The notes: generated by a model not told the origin, from the letters alone. Counted from the first letter of the stretch, positions 16,303-25,167 are shown. The stretch: DNA of 40,013 nucleotides from Bacteroidaceae bacterium (GCA_017410245.1 JAFQRE010000044.1:1-40013), one strand, 5' to 3'. Program-made: numbers and translations.

Positions 16303-16557
16303 ATGGTTCACCCTTTTCTTATGATACATATAGGTTCACTGATAAAGCAAGAACTTGAACGCCAAGAACGTTCAGTCGCATGGCTCGCAAGAAAGATTAA
16401 TTGCGAGCGACCCAATATGTATTATATCTTCTCGCAATCCTCTATCAACACCGAACTTTTACTGCGAATATCGGTCGCTCTCAACCACAATTTTTTTCAA
16501 TACTATACAACTCTCGTCTTAGATGAAACGACCGGAATGAATGAGAGGCGTGTCTAA
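16303..16557 (+). CDS. Small HTH DNA-binding protein (XRE-like)
   Basis: 84 aa from the ATG at 16303, or 78 aa from the second ATG at 16321 (MIHIGSLIKQEL), which is the better-looking domain start. The core reads LIKQELERQERSVAWLARKINCERPNMYYIFSQ followed by SINTELLLRISVALNHNFFQYY. The pattern of five helices with an ARKINC recognition turn is that of a small Bacteroidetes helix-turn-helix family. No other domain fits in its length. It may bind DNA as a dimer; the target is unknown. It follows the structured RNA directly, and the next gene begins 144 nt later under its own promoter, so it could regulate the small-protein cluster or itself. Confidence 0.65.
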   Translation: MVHPFLMIHIGSLIKQELERQERSVAWLARKINCERPNMYYIFSQSSINTELLLRISVALNHNFFQYYTTLVLDETTGMNERRV

Positions 16558-16620
16558 TTTTTATACTAAAGCGTAAATAATCTATACTAAAAAAGAGCCA
16601 CAACATTCTTTTTCAGCCCA

Positions 16621-16628
16621 TAACTTTG
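16621..16628 (+). promoter_or_regulatory. Promoter -7 element for the small exported protein cluster
   Basis: TAACTTTG matches TAnnTTTG, 73 nt upstream of the ATG at 16702. No convincing -33 element is seen. Confidence 0.5.
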
Positions 16629-16701
16629 CAAAAGTTTATTAGCATTATTTTATGTTAAAGCAGAATTATAAACATATCTAATAACTTAAAAATTAAACGC
16701 C

Positions 16702-17031
16702 ATGAAAAAATTTTTTCTACTAATGATTGCTATTTGTGGATTTGCATCTATTTCAATTGCAAACGAGTTTAACCCCGAAACTGTTCCATCAGCTCAAGAG
16801 GAAGTAAATATGACAAGTGAACGTTCCGATTATGGAGAATTCGTAGCTCAAGTAACTGTACACAAGCTCGGTAAAATAAAAGTTTCTAATAAGAATTGCA
16901 AAATTTACAACGACGGCGACAATTATTGGGCTTACTTCCTTGGAGAGTATCACAGAGTACGTTCATCTAATCATGATGATTATGAATATTGTTTCAATCA
17001 TGATGGCACAACTTGGTACTTTAATCTTTAA
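16702..17031 (+). CDS. Small exported protein of unknown function
   Basis: 109 aa with a signal peptide cleaved near residue 20 (SISIA-NEF). The mature part is acidic-aromatic, with a His/Asp/Tyr-rich end (HRVRSSNHDDYEYC ... GTTWYFNL). It has two Cys (residues in KNCKI and EYCFN) that could form a disulfide. I do not recognise the family. It is the first of a run of small exported proteins (16702-18845), all AT-rich compared with the flanking genes. Confidence 0.6.
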   Translation: MKKFFLLMIAICGFASISIANEFNPETVPSAQEEVNMTSERSDYGEFVAQVTVHKLGKIKVSNKNCKIYNDGDNYWAYFLGEYHRVRSSNHDDYEYCFNHDGTTWYFNL

Positions 17032-17046
17032 TCTCTCATCTGCGAT

Positions 17047-17424
17047 ATGAAGAAAATTATAAGTATTGCATTGGCAATGATGCTATGTATTGTGGCATCA
17101 TACGCCGACAACACGGCAAATTGCAAAGTTAGAGATGGTGGCTATGCCGAGGTGACATTCTATCCCCCTCAATCGGCTTCAGAAGGTGAACAAGGTGAGT
17201 TTATTATAGCCAACTCTTCATCACTGCCATTGCTTTCTATTCAGGTAAAAATAGAAGCTAAACTCAATAATCGTAATAATTATACCGTAATCTTTGATAG
17301 AAATGCGACCCTAAATCCTCCGGTTTCACCCTATCAATCATACGTATATAAATTCAATCTTCCTCAATACACTAAAATTGAAGATATAAAAATCACTGTA
17401 GGAGGGCCTGTGTGCAGCCATTAA
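17047..17424 (+). CDS. Small exported beta-rich protein of unknown function
   Basis: 125 aa, signal peptide ending about residue 21 (VASYA-DNT). The mature part has alternating strands (AEVTFYPP, EFIIANSSSLPLLSIQVKIEAKL, YTVIFD, YVYKFNLPQ) and could be a single immunoglobulin-like or jelly-roll domain. It begins 15 nt after the stop of the preceding small gene, so the two are likely in one transcript. One Cys near the start (TANCKV) and one near the end (PVCSH) could pair. Family not recognised. Confidence 0.6.
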   Translation: MKKIISIALAMMLCIVASYADNTANCKVRDGGYAEVTFYPPQSASEGEQGEFIIANSSSLPLLSIQVKIEAKLNNRNNYTVIFDRNATLNPPVSPYQSYVYKFNLPQYTKIEDIKITVGGPVCSH

Positions 17425-17458
17425 ACAACTTATTACTAATCATATAAATCTAAAGATT

Positions 17459-17608
17459 ATGAAAAAAATTTTGATGTATCTCACATTATTATTTTGCGCA
17501 ACATTCGTATCATTTACTATTGTATCATGCGCCGGATTATCATCTCTCTCGGACGACGAGGCCTATAACTTAGGATATGGCATAGGCAAAATGCTAAGAA
17601 ACAACTAA
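17459..17608 (+). CDS. 49-aa lipoprotein
   Basis: Short gene from ATG 17459 to TAA 17606-17608. The N-terminus KKILMYLTLLF plus hydrophobic residues ends in the lipobox TIVSC (Cys24), leaving a 26-residue mature part with SLSDDEAYNLGYG. It is 34 nt downstream of the previous small gene and ends just before a strong terminator. Codon use and lipobox are convincing for a real small lipoprotein, but the function is unknown. Confidence 0.5.
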   Translation: MKKILMYLTLLFCATFVSFTIVSCAGLSSLSDDEAYNLGYGIGKMLRNN

Positions 17609-17627
17609 CAATTTACAAATATAGGAC

Positions 17628-17668
17628 TGACTTTTACCTTTCTTTAGTTGGGTAAAAGTCATTTTTTT
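17628..17668 (+). terminator. Terminator after the small exported genes
   Basis: Arms TGACTTTTACC (17628-17638) and GGTAAAAGTCA (17651-17661) are perfect 11-bp complements over a 12-nt loop, followed by seven T (17662-17668). It ends 9 nt before the ATG of the next gene. Confidence 0.8.
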
Positions 17669-17677
17669 CTACACACC

Positions 17678-18418
17678 ATGAAACACACAACATACGCAGG
17701 GTTTATCACCCTTTTGTTGCTGCTATTCTCTTGCCAAAACTTTTATGAGCATGAAATGATATACGTCGAAGGTGGCAATGCTATTCTCGGCAGCAATCAC
17801 TCAATGGCCGATGCCGATGAACTTCCCGTTTGCACGGTGGCTATTAATTCATTCTACATAGGAAAATATGAAGTTACGCAGAGTCAATGGGAAAGCGTAA
17901 TGGGTAAAAATCCCTCAACCATCCGACGAGCTAATCATCCTGTTGAGAATGTATCGTGGCACGACGTTCAGCTCTTTATAGAACGCCTCAACAAAAAGAC
18001 AGGCGAGAACTACCGACTTCCCACCGAAGAGGAGTGGAGCTATGCTGCAATGGGGGGAAATAGAAATGAACGTCATATTTTCTCGGGCAGTGACTCACTC
18101 TTTTTAGTAGGACACAGTTCTATGATGATACCTATAAGAACAATACCCGTAGGCGAAAAGATGCCCAACTCGCTGGGTATATACGATATGACAGGCAATG
18201 TCAATGAATGGTGTTGTAATACCTACGACAGCTTGTTATATGCCAAATATAGCGGAGCAAACATACCCGATTCATTGGGAATTACCGATGAAAAAGTTTT
18301 CAAAGGTGGCAGTTTCGGTAGCGAATATAGATACTCCCGTGCATCCAACCGAAACCATTGCACACCCGATGTTTACAACTTCGATATTGGGTTCCGCCTT
18401 GCCAAAGATGCTAAATAA
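17678..18418 (+). CDS. Formylglycine-generating-enzyme-like lipoprotein without active-site cysteines
   Basis: 246 aa from the ATG at 17678 (the earlier ATG at 17648 lies inside the terminator and was rejected). The signal peptide ends in lipobox LLFSC (Cys19). It is a SUMF1/FGE-sulfatase fold protein: MIYVEGGNAILGS, FYIGKYEVTQSQWESVMG, HPVENVSWHDVQLF, YRLPTEEEWSYAA, GIYDMTGNVNEWC and, at the end, GGSFGSEYRYSRAS...IGFRLA. In true FGE the last block carries the two catalytic Cys after GGS; here neither is present, so it is not expected to convert Cys to formylglycine. Bacteroidetes use this fold in outer-membrane proteins such as GldJ/K. A structural or binding role is inferred. Confidence 0.82.
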   Translation: MKHTTYAGFITLLLLLFSCQNFYEHEMIYVEGGNAILGSNHSMADADELPVCTVAINSFYIGKYEVTQSQWESVMGKNPSTIRRANHPVENVSWHDVQLFIERLNKKTGENYRLPTEEEWSYAAMGGNRNERHIFSGSDSLFLVGHSSMMIPIRTIPVGEKMPNSLGIYDMTGNVNEWCCNTYDSLLYAKYSGANIPDSLGITDEKVFKGGSFGSEYRYSRASNRNHCTPDVYNFDIGFRLAKDAK

Positions 18419-18461
18419 CTAACATAATAACCTCATTATCAACCATTAAAATTTATCGACC

Positions 18462-18845
18462 ATGAAAAAACTTATCGTAACATTGGCTTTACTCTTTACT
18501 TTTGTATTGAATGGCTTCGCCGGCAATATGGATAGAGGCGATCAAAAATCTTTCTTGTCAGGAAAAGTTGTTGTTACCAACGGTGGCAAATATTACGAAA
18601 TTGTTGACAACGAAAAGAACGTATGCATCTACATCGAGATAGAGGAAGAAAAGACTTCAAATGGCACTTTTTACAACTTGATGTGCGAAAACAAGACAAC
18701 CAAAGGTATTGCTAAATTTGCATTAAGAGGTGCTATTGGCACGGTAGTAGCAAGTACTACTGCTTCACCTACAATAGCCGGACTTGCAAGTGAAATAGCA
18801 GGAAGTATTTATGAAGAAGTTTGCGACTATTACGGCGATAAATAA
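18462..18845 (+). CDS. Exported 127-aa protein with glycine/alanine-rich helix
   Basis: Signal peptide near residues 1-20 (LNGFA-GN). The middle is beta-rich (KVVVTNGGKYYEIVDNEKN, CIYIEIEE). Residues 83-117 are an amphipathic to hydrophobic stretch, rich in Gly, Ala, Ser and Thr (IGTVVASTTASPTIAGLASE), like a membrane-inserting glycine-zipper or a helical hairpin. Family not recognised. It lies 43 nt after the FGE-like gene on the same strand and ends in a good terminator. Confidence 0.58.
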   Translation: MKKLIVTLALLFTFVLNGFAGNMDRGDQKSFLSGKVVVTNGGKYYEIVDNEKNVCIYIEIEEEKTSNGTFYNLMCENKTTKGIAKFALRGAIGTVVASTTASPTIAGLASEIAGSIYEEVCDYYGDK

Positions 18846-18870
18846 CACGTTATTAATCACTTATAAAGTA

Positions 18871-18898
18871 AGAGGCTGTATCGAAAGGTACAGCCTCT
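18871..18898 (+). terminator. Terminator of the exported-protein cluster
   Basis: Arms AGAGGCTGTA (18871-18880) and TACAGCCTCT (18889-18898) pair over an 8-nt loop, followed by GTTTCGTTT. Confidence 0.75.
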
Positions 18899-19018
18899 GT
18901 TTCGTTTATCCGCAGGCGATTTTTAGTTAATTATACCAAAATAACGATTTTCGAGGGGGAAGGCTCGTCGTATTCGATGAAAAAGCATTATCTTTACTTG
19001 CCTAATTAATATTGATAT

Positions 19019-20092
19019 ATGAACACGATAGGTACAATATACAGGCTTACGACTTTCGGCGAGTCGCATGGAAGTGCCATTGGAGGCATCATAGAGGGTG
19101 TTCCTGCCGGAATAGCACTCGACATCGATGCCTTGCAACAGTTTCTGGCACGCCGTCGTCCGGGGCAATCGGCCATAACCACCACCCGCAATGAGACAGA
19201 CCGGGTTGAGTTTCTTTCCGGTATATTTGAGGGGGTAACTACGGGTACACCTATCGGATTTATAATCCGCAACGAAGATGCGCGCAGTGAGCACTACGAG
19301 CATTTGCGTCATCTGTATCGCCCTTCTCATGCCGACTATACATACCAAGCCAAGTATGGACATCGCGACCATAGGGGTGGCGGCCGTGCCTCGGCTCGTG
19401 AAACCGTAGCACGACAGGTTGCAGGTGCTATTGCCAAGCAAATACTACAACAAATGGGCGTAAGCATCACCGCCTACACCTCTCAAATAGGAACTATTGC
19501 CCTTCCCTACGACTATACTACCTACGACCTCGGTTGTATCGATAACAATCCTGTCCGCTGCCCCGATGCCGATATTGCCCAACAGATGCAGGCACTTATC
19601 GAGGAGGTAAGAGCCGACGGCGATACGATAGGAGGAGTAGTCACCTGTATAGCACAAGGCGTACCGGCCGGTTGGGGCGAGCCGGTATTTGACAAGCTAC
19701 ATGCCGACTTGGGCAAAGCCATGCTGAGTATCAATGCCGTGAAGGGATTTGAGTATGGAATGGGATTTGCCGGTGCTTCATGCCGAGGCTCGCAAATGTG
19801 CGACATCTTTGACACCCAAGATGGCAAGATAACAACTCGCACCAACCACTCGGGTGGCATACAAGGTGGTATATCAAACGGAGCCGACATATACTTCCGC
19901 GTGGCATTCAAGCCTACTCCCACCCTGCAGCAACCCATCGAGACGGTAATGAGCGATGGAACTCCCACCACAACCATTGCTAAAGGAAGACACGATGCTT
20001 GCGTGATACCTCGAGCTGTCCCCATTGTCGAGGCCATGACGGCAATAGTACTGCTCGACCACGCACTACGCAACCGTGCAGCACGATTATAA
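19019..20092 (+). CDS. aroC: Chorismate synthase
   Basis: 357 aa, the normal length for AroC. It makes chorismate from 5-enolpyruvylshikimate-3-phosphate with reduced FMN, the last step of the shikimate pathway, in the cytoplasm. Family motifs are all present: TFGESHG near the N-terminus, RRRPGQS, the GRASARET block, and [11 protein letters not shown] in the centre. The ATG at 19019 is the natural start. A -7-like TATCTTTA sits at 18989-18996. It is followed 47 nt later by the M20 peptidase gene on the same strand. Confidence 0.97.
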   Translation: MNTIGTIYRLTTFGESHGSAIGGIIEGVPAGIALDIDALQQFLARRRPGQSAITTTRNETDRVEFLSGIFEGVTTGTPIGFIIRNEDARSEHYEHLRHLYRPSHADYTYQAKYGHRDHRGGGRASARETVARQVAGAIAKQILQQMGVSITAYTSQIGTIALPYDYTTYDLGCIDNNPVRCPDADIAQQMQALIEEVRADGDTIGGVVTCIAQGVPAGWGEPVFDKLHADLGKAMLSINAVKGFEYGMGFAGASCRGSQMCDIFDTQDGKITTRTNHSGGIQGGISNGADIYFRVAFKPTPTLQQPIETVMSDGTPTTTIAKGRHDACVIPRAVPIVEAMTAIVLLDHALRNRAARL

Positions 20093-20139
20093 AATGAATA
20101 ATACAAAATAGACGTTAAACCACAATTAATATAATAACT

Positions 20140-21501
20140 ATGCAAGAGACACTCAATTACATTGAACAAAACAAAGAGCGTTTTCGCGACGAATTATATT
20201 CACTTCTACGCATACCCTCTATCAGTGCCAAACCCGAACATCGCGATGATATGTACGCATGTGCCAATCGCTGGTGCGAGTTGTTGGTTGCAGCCGGTGC
20301 CGATAGCGCCCGACTGATGGAAACAGGCTTCAACCCTGTTGTGTATGGAGAAAAAATCATCAACCCCGAGTGGCCCACAGTTATCGTTTATGGCCACTAC
20401 GATGTAATGCCCGCCGAGCCTCTGGAGTTGTGGAACAGCGACCCATTCGAGCCCGAAGTTCGTGACGGCCGTCTGTGGGGACGTGGTACCGACGATGACA
20501 AAGGTCAAGCATTTATCCAAGTAAAAGCATTCGAAATAGCCCTCAAACGCAATATGTTGCATTGCAACGTGAAGTTCCTCTTTGAGGGTGGCGAAGAGGT
20601 GGGTTCTCCCGGTCTTGAAGAGTTCTGCGCCAACAACCGAGAGTTGCTCAAAGGCGATGTAATACTTGTATCGGACACCAGTATGGTGGGACGCGAGCAC
20701 CCCTCATTGACTACCGGTCTGCGCGGATTGGCCTATTGGGAGATAGAAGTGACAGGACCTTGTCGCGACCTCCACTCGGGACACTTCGGTGGCGCGGTTG
20801 CCAACCCCATTAACGTATTGTGCAAGATGTTGGCCGGCATTACCGATGCCGATGGTCGCATCACCATACCCCACTTCTACGACGATGCCGAGGAGTTGTC
20901 GCCCGAAGAGCGTGCCATGATGGCAGCAGTGCCCTATGACGAAAAAGCCTACTGCGATGCCATTGGTGTGAAGGCTCTTGCCGGCGAAAAGGGCTACTCG
21001 ACCATCGAGCGTGCAGCCTCACGCCCCACATTCGACATCTGCGGTATATGGGGTGGCTACACAGGCGAAGGCTCTAAAACAGTACTTCCCTCAAAGGCTC
21101 ATGCCAAGGTATCATGCCGTCTTATTCCCAACCAAGACTACCACAAGATAACCCAACAATTCATCGACTATATAGCCGACATTGCACCCGAAACCGTACA
21201 GGTAAAAGTAACCCCCATGCACGGTAGCGAGAGCTACGTATGCCCCATAGGTATTCCTGCATACAAGGCTGCCGAGAAAGGATTTGCGCTTGCATTTGGC
21301 CAACAACCTTTGGCAGTGCGTCGTGGCGGCAGTATAGGCGTAATACCCATCTTCGAGCGCGTACTTGGCTTGAAGTCGGTACTCATGGGATTTGGTCTTG
21401 AGAAAAATGCCATTCACTCGCCCAACGAAAGCTTTGCTCTCGAGATGTATGAGCGTGGCATTGTGGCAGTAGTAGAATTCTACAACCAATACAAAGGCTA
21501 A
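20140..21501 (+). CDS. M20-family dipeptidase
   Basis: 453-aa zinc peptidase or amidohydrolase. Metal-site motifs are clear: VYGHYDVMP (His86, Asp88), GRGTDDDKGQ (Asp119) and FEGGEEVGS (Glu152/153 catalytic), with the dimerization domain in the middle and PSKAHAKVSCRLIPNQ near the start of the second catalytic half. The length and the motif GRGTDDDKGQ fit cytosolic dipeptidases of the PepV/carnosinase type rather than DapE or ArgE. It probably hydrolyses imported dipeptides. It forms a tandem with aroC upstream and the radical SAM gene 9 nt downstream. Confidence 0.9.
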   Translation: MQETLNYIEQNKERFRDELYSLLRIPSISAKPEHRDDMYACANRWCELLVAAGADSARLMETGFNPVVYGEKIINPEWPTVIVYGHYDVMPAEPLELWNSDPFEPEVRDGRLWGRGTDDDKGQAFIQVKAFEIALKRNMLHCNVKFLFEGGEEVGSPGLEEFCANNRELLKGDVILVSDTSMVGREHPSLTTGLRGLAYWEIEVTGPCRDLHSGHFGGAVANPINVLCKMLAGITDADGRITIPHFYDDAEELSPEERAMMAAVPYDEKAYCDAIGVKALAGEKGYSTIERAASRPTFDICGIWGGYTGEGSKTVLPSKAHAKVSCRLIPNQDYHKITQQFIDYIADIAPETVQVKVTPMHGSESYVCPIGIPAYKAAEKGFALAFGQQPLAVRRGGSIGVIPIFERVLGLKSVLMGFGLEKNAIHSPNESFALEMYERGIVAVVEFYNQYKG

Positions 21502-21510
21502 ACTGACGTA

Positions 21511-22443
21511 ATGGAAAAAGCACGATACAACGACTACGGCTCTTTCCTACAACAACATTTTGCAGGTAAAGTCCAGAAGATTTCTATCAACGGGGGCTTT
21601 ACCTGCCCCAATCGTGACGGCACAGTGGGGCATGGAGGGTGTACATTCTGCAACAACCAGACCTTCAACCCCGACTATTGCCGTAGCGAATTGAGTGTCA
21701 CAGCTCAACTACAAGAGGGCATACGCTTCTTTGGCCGCAAATATCCCGCCATGCGCTATCTGGCCTATTTTCAGGCCTACACAAGCACCTACGACGATCT
21801 GCCACAACTCATAGCCCGCTACGAAGAGGCATTGGCTGTAGATGGTGTAGTAGGCATCATCATAGGCACACGCCCCGATTGTATGCCTCCGGCACTGCTC
21901 GACTATCTATCGCAACAGGCGCAACGCACCTTCGTAACAGTAGAATATGGCGTAGAGAGTACCCTTGACAGCACACTGCAACGCATCAACCGAGGTCACG
22001 ACTACGCTTGCGCAGTCGATGCCATCACACGCACTGCCAAAGCCGGTATTACAACCGGCGCACATCTCATTCTGGGTCTTCCGGGCGAAAGTCACGAAGA
22101 TATGCTGTCGCACGCCACACGGCTATCGCAGCTACCTCTACACACCATCAAATTGCATCAGTTGCAACTCATTCGTGGCACAGTCATGGGCAATGAATAT
22201 CTCGCCCACCCCGGTCACTTTACAATCCCCGACATCGACACTTACATCGACCGCGCCATCGACTTTGCCGAACTCTTGCGACCCGATATTGTGATAGAGC
22301 GATTTGTATCACAATCGCCTGCCGAACTACTCATTGCGCCACATTGGGGTGTAAAAAATCACGAATTTACCGCCCGCCTACTACGCCGCATGCGTGAACG
22401 TGACACCTTCCAAGGTGCAAAGTGGATAGAACCACAGCAATAA
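21511..22443 (+). CDS. Radical SAM protein of the YhcC/TIGR01212 family
   Basis: 310-aa radical SAM protein. The cluster Cys residues are C32, C44 and C47 in NGGFTCPNRDGTVGHGGC followed by TFC, the spacing used by the YhcC/TIGR01212 family related to Elp3. The remaining motifs, YFQAYTSTYDD, GTRPDCMP, EYGVESTLDSTLQRINRGH and LILGLPGE, match that family. Its substrate is not established from sequence; an RNA-modifying or related role is often assumed. It begins 9 nt after the M20 gene, so it is in the same operon. A weak CCCCCT (22445-22450) to AGGGGG (22517-22522) pairing follows but is too long-looped to count as a terminator. Confidence 0.9.
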   Translation: MEKARYNDYGSFLQQHFAGKVQKISINGGFTCPNRDGTVGHGGCTFCNNQTFNPDYCRSELSVTAQLQEGIRFFGRKYPAMRYLAYFQAYTSTYDDLPQLIARYEEALAVDGVVGIIIGTRPDCMPPALLDYLSQQAQRTFVTVEYGVESTLDSTLQRINRGHDYACAVDAITRTAKAGITTGAHLILGLPGESHEDMLSHATRLSQLPLHTIKLHQLQLIRGTVMGNEYLAHPGHFTIPDIDTYIDRAIDFAELLRPDIVIERFVSQSPAELLIAPHWGVKNHEFTARLLRRMRERDTFQGAKWIEPQQ

Positions 22444-22566
22444 GCCCCCTGCTATACCCGTATGAGGCTACAACCTCCATCAAACAATCACCCACTATGA
22501 GCATCACGCAATAAAGAGGGGGATAAAAAAGCGACTCGCAAGACAGCATTTCTCAAAAAAAATCAC

Positions 22567-22574
22567 TAACTTTG
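22567..22574 (+). promoter_or_regulatory. Promoter -7 element of pheT
   Basis: TAACTTTG matches TAnnTTTG. The leader of about 85 nt holds a TTTTGCA (22582-22588) and TGCAAAA (22618-22624) inverted repeat whose role is unknown. No tRNA or leader peptide is seen in 22444-22660. Confidence 0.5.
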
Positions 22575-22660
22575 GGCGAATTTTTGCATGGGTAGCGATG
22601 TGCACAACCAGAAATAGTGCAAAATATTGACTATCAGAAAAATAAACAATACATCATATT

Positions 22661-25123
22661 ATGAATATTTCGTACAATTGGCTGAAGAAATACTTAGACT
22701 TCGACTTGACACCCGAAGAGACATCGGCCGCACTTACATCAATAGGTCTTGAAACCGGAGGTATCGAAGAGGTACAAACCATAAAAGGTGGCCTTGAGGG
22801 TCTTGTGATAGGCGAGGTACTGACTTGCGTAGATCACCCCAATAGTGACCACTTACACATCACTACCGTAAATCTTGGCGATGGCAATCCTACACAAATC
22901 GTATGTGGTGCTGCCAATGTTGCCGCCGGACAAAAGGTTGTTGTGGCTACTGTGGGTACTACCCTGTATAGTGGCGATGAGAGTTTCACTATCAAGAAAT
23001 CGAAAATACGTGGTGAAGAGTCGTTTGGTATGATATGTGCCGAGGACGAAATAGGTATAGGCACCTCACACGATGGTATCATAGTACTACCGGATAGTGC
23101 CGTGGCCGGCACACCTGCCAAAGAATACTACAACATCAAGAGCGACTATGTATTGGAAGTAGATATTACTCCCAACCGCATCGATGCTGCATCGCACTAT
23201 GGTGTAGCTCGCGACTTGGCTGCATACCTCACACAACAAGGCAAGCAAGTAACCTTGCAACGCCCCTCGGTAGAGGATTTCAAAATAGACCAACAAGAAG
23301 GTGCAATAGCCGTTGAAGTACTCAACGAAGAGGCTTGTCCCCGTTATGCCGGTGTGACAATACGTGGCGTGAAAGTCGGCGAGAGCCCCGAGTGGTTGCG
23401 CAACGCACTCACTGCCATTGGCTTGCACCCCATCAACAATATTGTAGATATTACCAACTACTTGCTGCACGCTACAGGACAACCCTTGCACTGCTTCGAC
23501 CTCAACGAGATAAAAGGTGGCAAGGTGGTTGTACGCACAGCTGTAGAGGGTAGCAAATTTGTCACACTCGACGAGGTAGAGCGCACACTCACTGCACAAG
23601 ACCTCATGATATGCAATGCCGAAGAGCCCATGTGTATAGCCGGTGTATTCGGTGGACTGAAGTCGGGTGTAACAGAAAAGACAACCGATATATTCTTGGA
23701 GTCGGCCTACTTCCACCCCACTTGGGTGCGCAAGACAGCCCGTCGCCAAGCCTTGAATACCGATGCATCGTTCCGCTTCGAACGTGGTATCGACAACAAC
23801 AACCTCATCTATGTTCTCAAGCGTGCCGCACTCATGGTACAAGAGTTGGCCGGTGGTGTAGTATGTGGCGACATCATCGACACACACCCCGAGGGCTTCG
23901 CTGCATTCCCCGTAACACTCACTTACGACAAAGCCAACAAACTCATTGGTAAAGAGATACCCGCCGATACTATCAAAAACATCTTACGTAGCCTCGAGAT
24001 AGAGATTACTGCCGAAGATAACGAGAAGTTGGAGCTGCTCGTGCCCACATATCGCGTAGATGTACAACGCGATGTAGATGTGATAGAAGATGTATTGCGT
24101 ATATATGGCTATAACAATGTAGAGTTTACCGATGCCGTACACTCCAATCTTTCATACAAGACTGCTACCGACGAAAATCACCGCCTCCAAAACCTCATTT
24201 CGGAGCAACTGACAGGTTGTGGCTTCAACGAGATTATGTGCAACTCTCTCTCGGCCGTATCATACTATGAGGGCTGCGAGGAGTTTCCCGATAGCCGTTG
24301 TGCCCGTCTGCTCAACCCGCTCAGCAACGACCTTTGCGTGATGCGTCAGACACTGCTTTTCGGTGGTCTTGAGAGCCTTGCCCGCAACATCAATCGTCGT
24401 CGCCCCAACTTGCGTCTGTATGAATTTGGCAACTGCTACTTCTACAACGCCGAGGCATCGACCGAGAAATCAATAACAGCCCCCTACAGCGAGGAGAAAC
24501 ACTTGGGCTTATGGCTTACCGGTAACCGAGTAACTGGCAGTTGGGCTCACGCCGACGAAAAAACTTCGGTATATGAGCTGAAAGCCTATGTCGAAAACAT
24601 CTTTGCCCGCATCGGCGTACCCACCAAAGACATTACCATGACCCAAATAAGCAACGGCATCTTCAGTGCAGCCTTGCAAATAACCAACCGCGCCGGTAAG
24701 TTGCTGGCTATGGTGGGTATATTATCGAAGAAAGTTGCCAAGAAGTTCGACATTGATATTGAAGTATATTTTGCCGAACTCAATTGGGACAACCTTATGC
24801 GCTATGCACTGCGTAACAAGGTTACATACACCGAGTTGCCTAAGTTCCAAGCCGTAAAACGCGACCTCGCCTTGTTGGTCGATGAAAGCGTTGCCTTTGC
24901 CGACATTGAGCGTATTGCATACGAAACCGAACGCAAGCTACTCAAAGAGGTAACCCTCTTCGACGTATATGAAGGCGACAAACTACCTGCCGGCAAGAAG
25001 TCGTATGCCGTATCGTTCCTCTTGCAAGATGCCGAGAAGACACTCAACGACAAGCAGATAGATAACGTCATGAGCCGTATGATTGCCGCTATGACCAAAC
25101 AATTTGACGCACAATTGCGATAA
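22661..25123 (+). CDS. pheT: Phenylalanyl-tRNA synthetase beta subunit
   Basis: 820 aa, full length for PheT. The N-terminal EMAP/tRNA-binding domain (about residues 40-150) has GLVIGEVLTCVDHPNSDHLHITTVN; the B3/B4 editing region has the PRYAGV start; then B5, the catalytic-like domain, and the C-terminal FDX-ACB domain starting near FQAVKRDLALLVDESV and ending DNVMSRM. With PheS it charges tRNA-Phe in the cytoplasm. PheS is not in the window; in Bacteroidales the two genes are often apart. It is followed by the YebC gene 44 nt downstream. Confidence 0.97.
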   Translation: MNISYNWLKKYLDFDLTPEETSAALTSIGLETGGIEEVQTIKGGLEGLVIGEVLTCVDHPNSDHLHITTVNLGDGNPTQIVCGAANVAAGQKVVVATVGTTLYSGDESFTIKKSKIRGEESFGMICAEDEIGIGTSHDGIIVLPDSAVAGTPAKEYYNIKSDYVLEVDITPNRIDAASHYGVARDLAAYLTQQGKQVTLQRPSVEDFKIDQQEGAIAVEVLNEEACPRYAGVTIRGVKVGESPEWLRNALTAIGLHPINNIVDITNYLLHATGQPLHCFDLNEIKGGKVVVRTAVEGSKFVTLDEVERTLTAQDLMICNAEEPMCIAGVFGGLKSGVTEKTTDIFLESAYFHPTWVRKTARRQALNTDASFRFERGIDNNNLIYVLKRAALMVQELAGGVVCGDIIDTHPEGFAAFPVTLTYDKANKLIGKEIPADTIKNILRSLEIEITAEDNEKLELLVPTYRVDVQRDVDVIEDVLRIYGYNNVEFTDAVHSNLSYKTATDENHRLQNLISEQLTGCGFNEIMCNSLSAVSYYEGCEEFPDSRCARLLNPLSNDLCVMRQTLLFGGLESLARNINRRRPNLRLYEFGNCYFYNAEASTEKSITAPYSEEKHLGLWLTGNRVTGSWAHADEKTSVYELKAYVENIFARIGVPTKDITMTQISNGIFSAALQITNRAGKLLAMVGILSKKVAKKFDIDIEVYFAELNWDNLMRYALRNKVTYTELPKFQAVKRDLALLVDESVAFADIERIAYETERKLLKEVTLFDVYEGDKLPAGKKSYAVSFLLQDAEKTLNDKQIDNVMSRMIAAMTKQFDAQLR

Positions 25124-25167
25124 AGAGAGAAATACAAAAAATAAAAACAATATAAAGAGAAAGTATT

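Noticed and set aside
22445..22522. CCCCCT/AGGGGG pairing after the radical SAM gene as terminator
   Set aside because: The loop is 66 nt and there is no proper T-tract after it.
22582..22624. TTTTGCA/TGCAAAA repeat in the pheT leader as attenuator
   Set aside because: Only 7 bp with a 29-nt spacer and no Phe-rich leader peptide or T-tract, so no attenuation model is supported.
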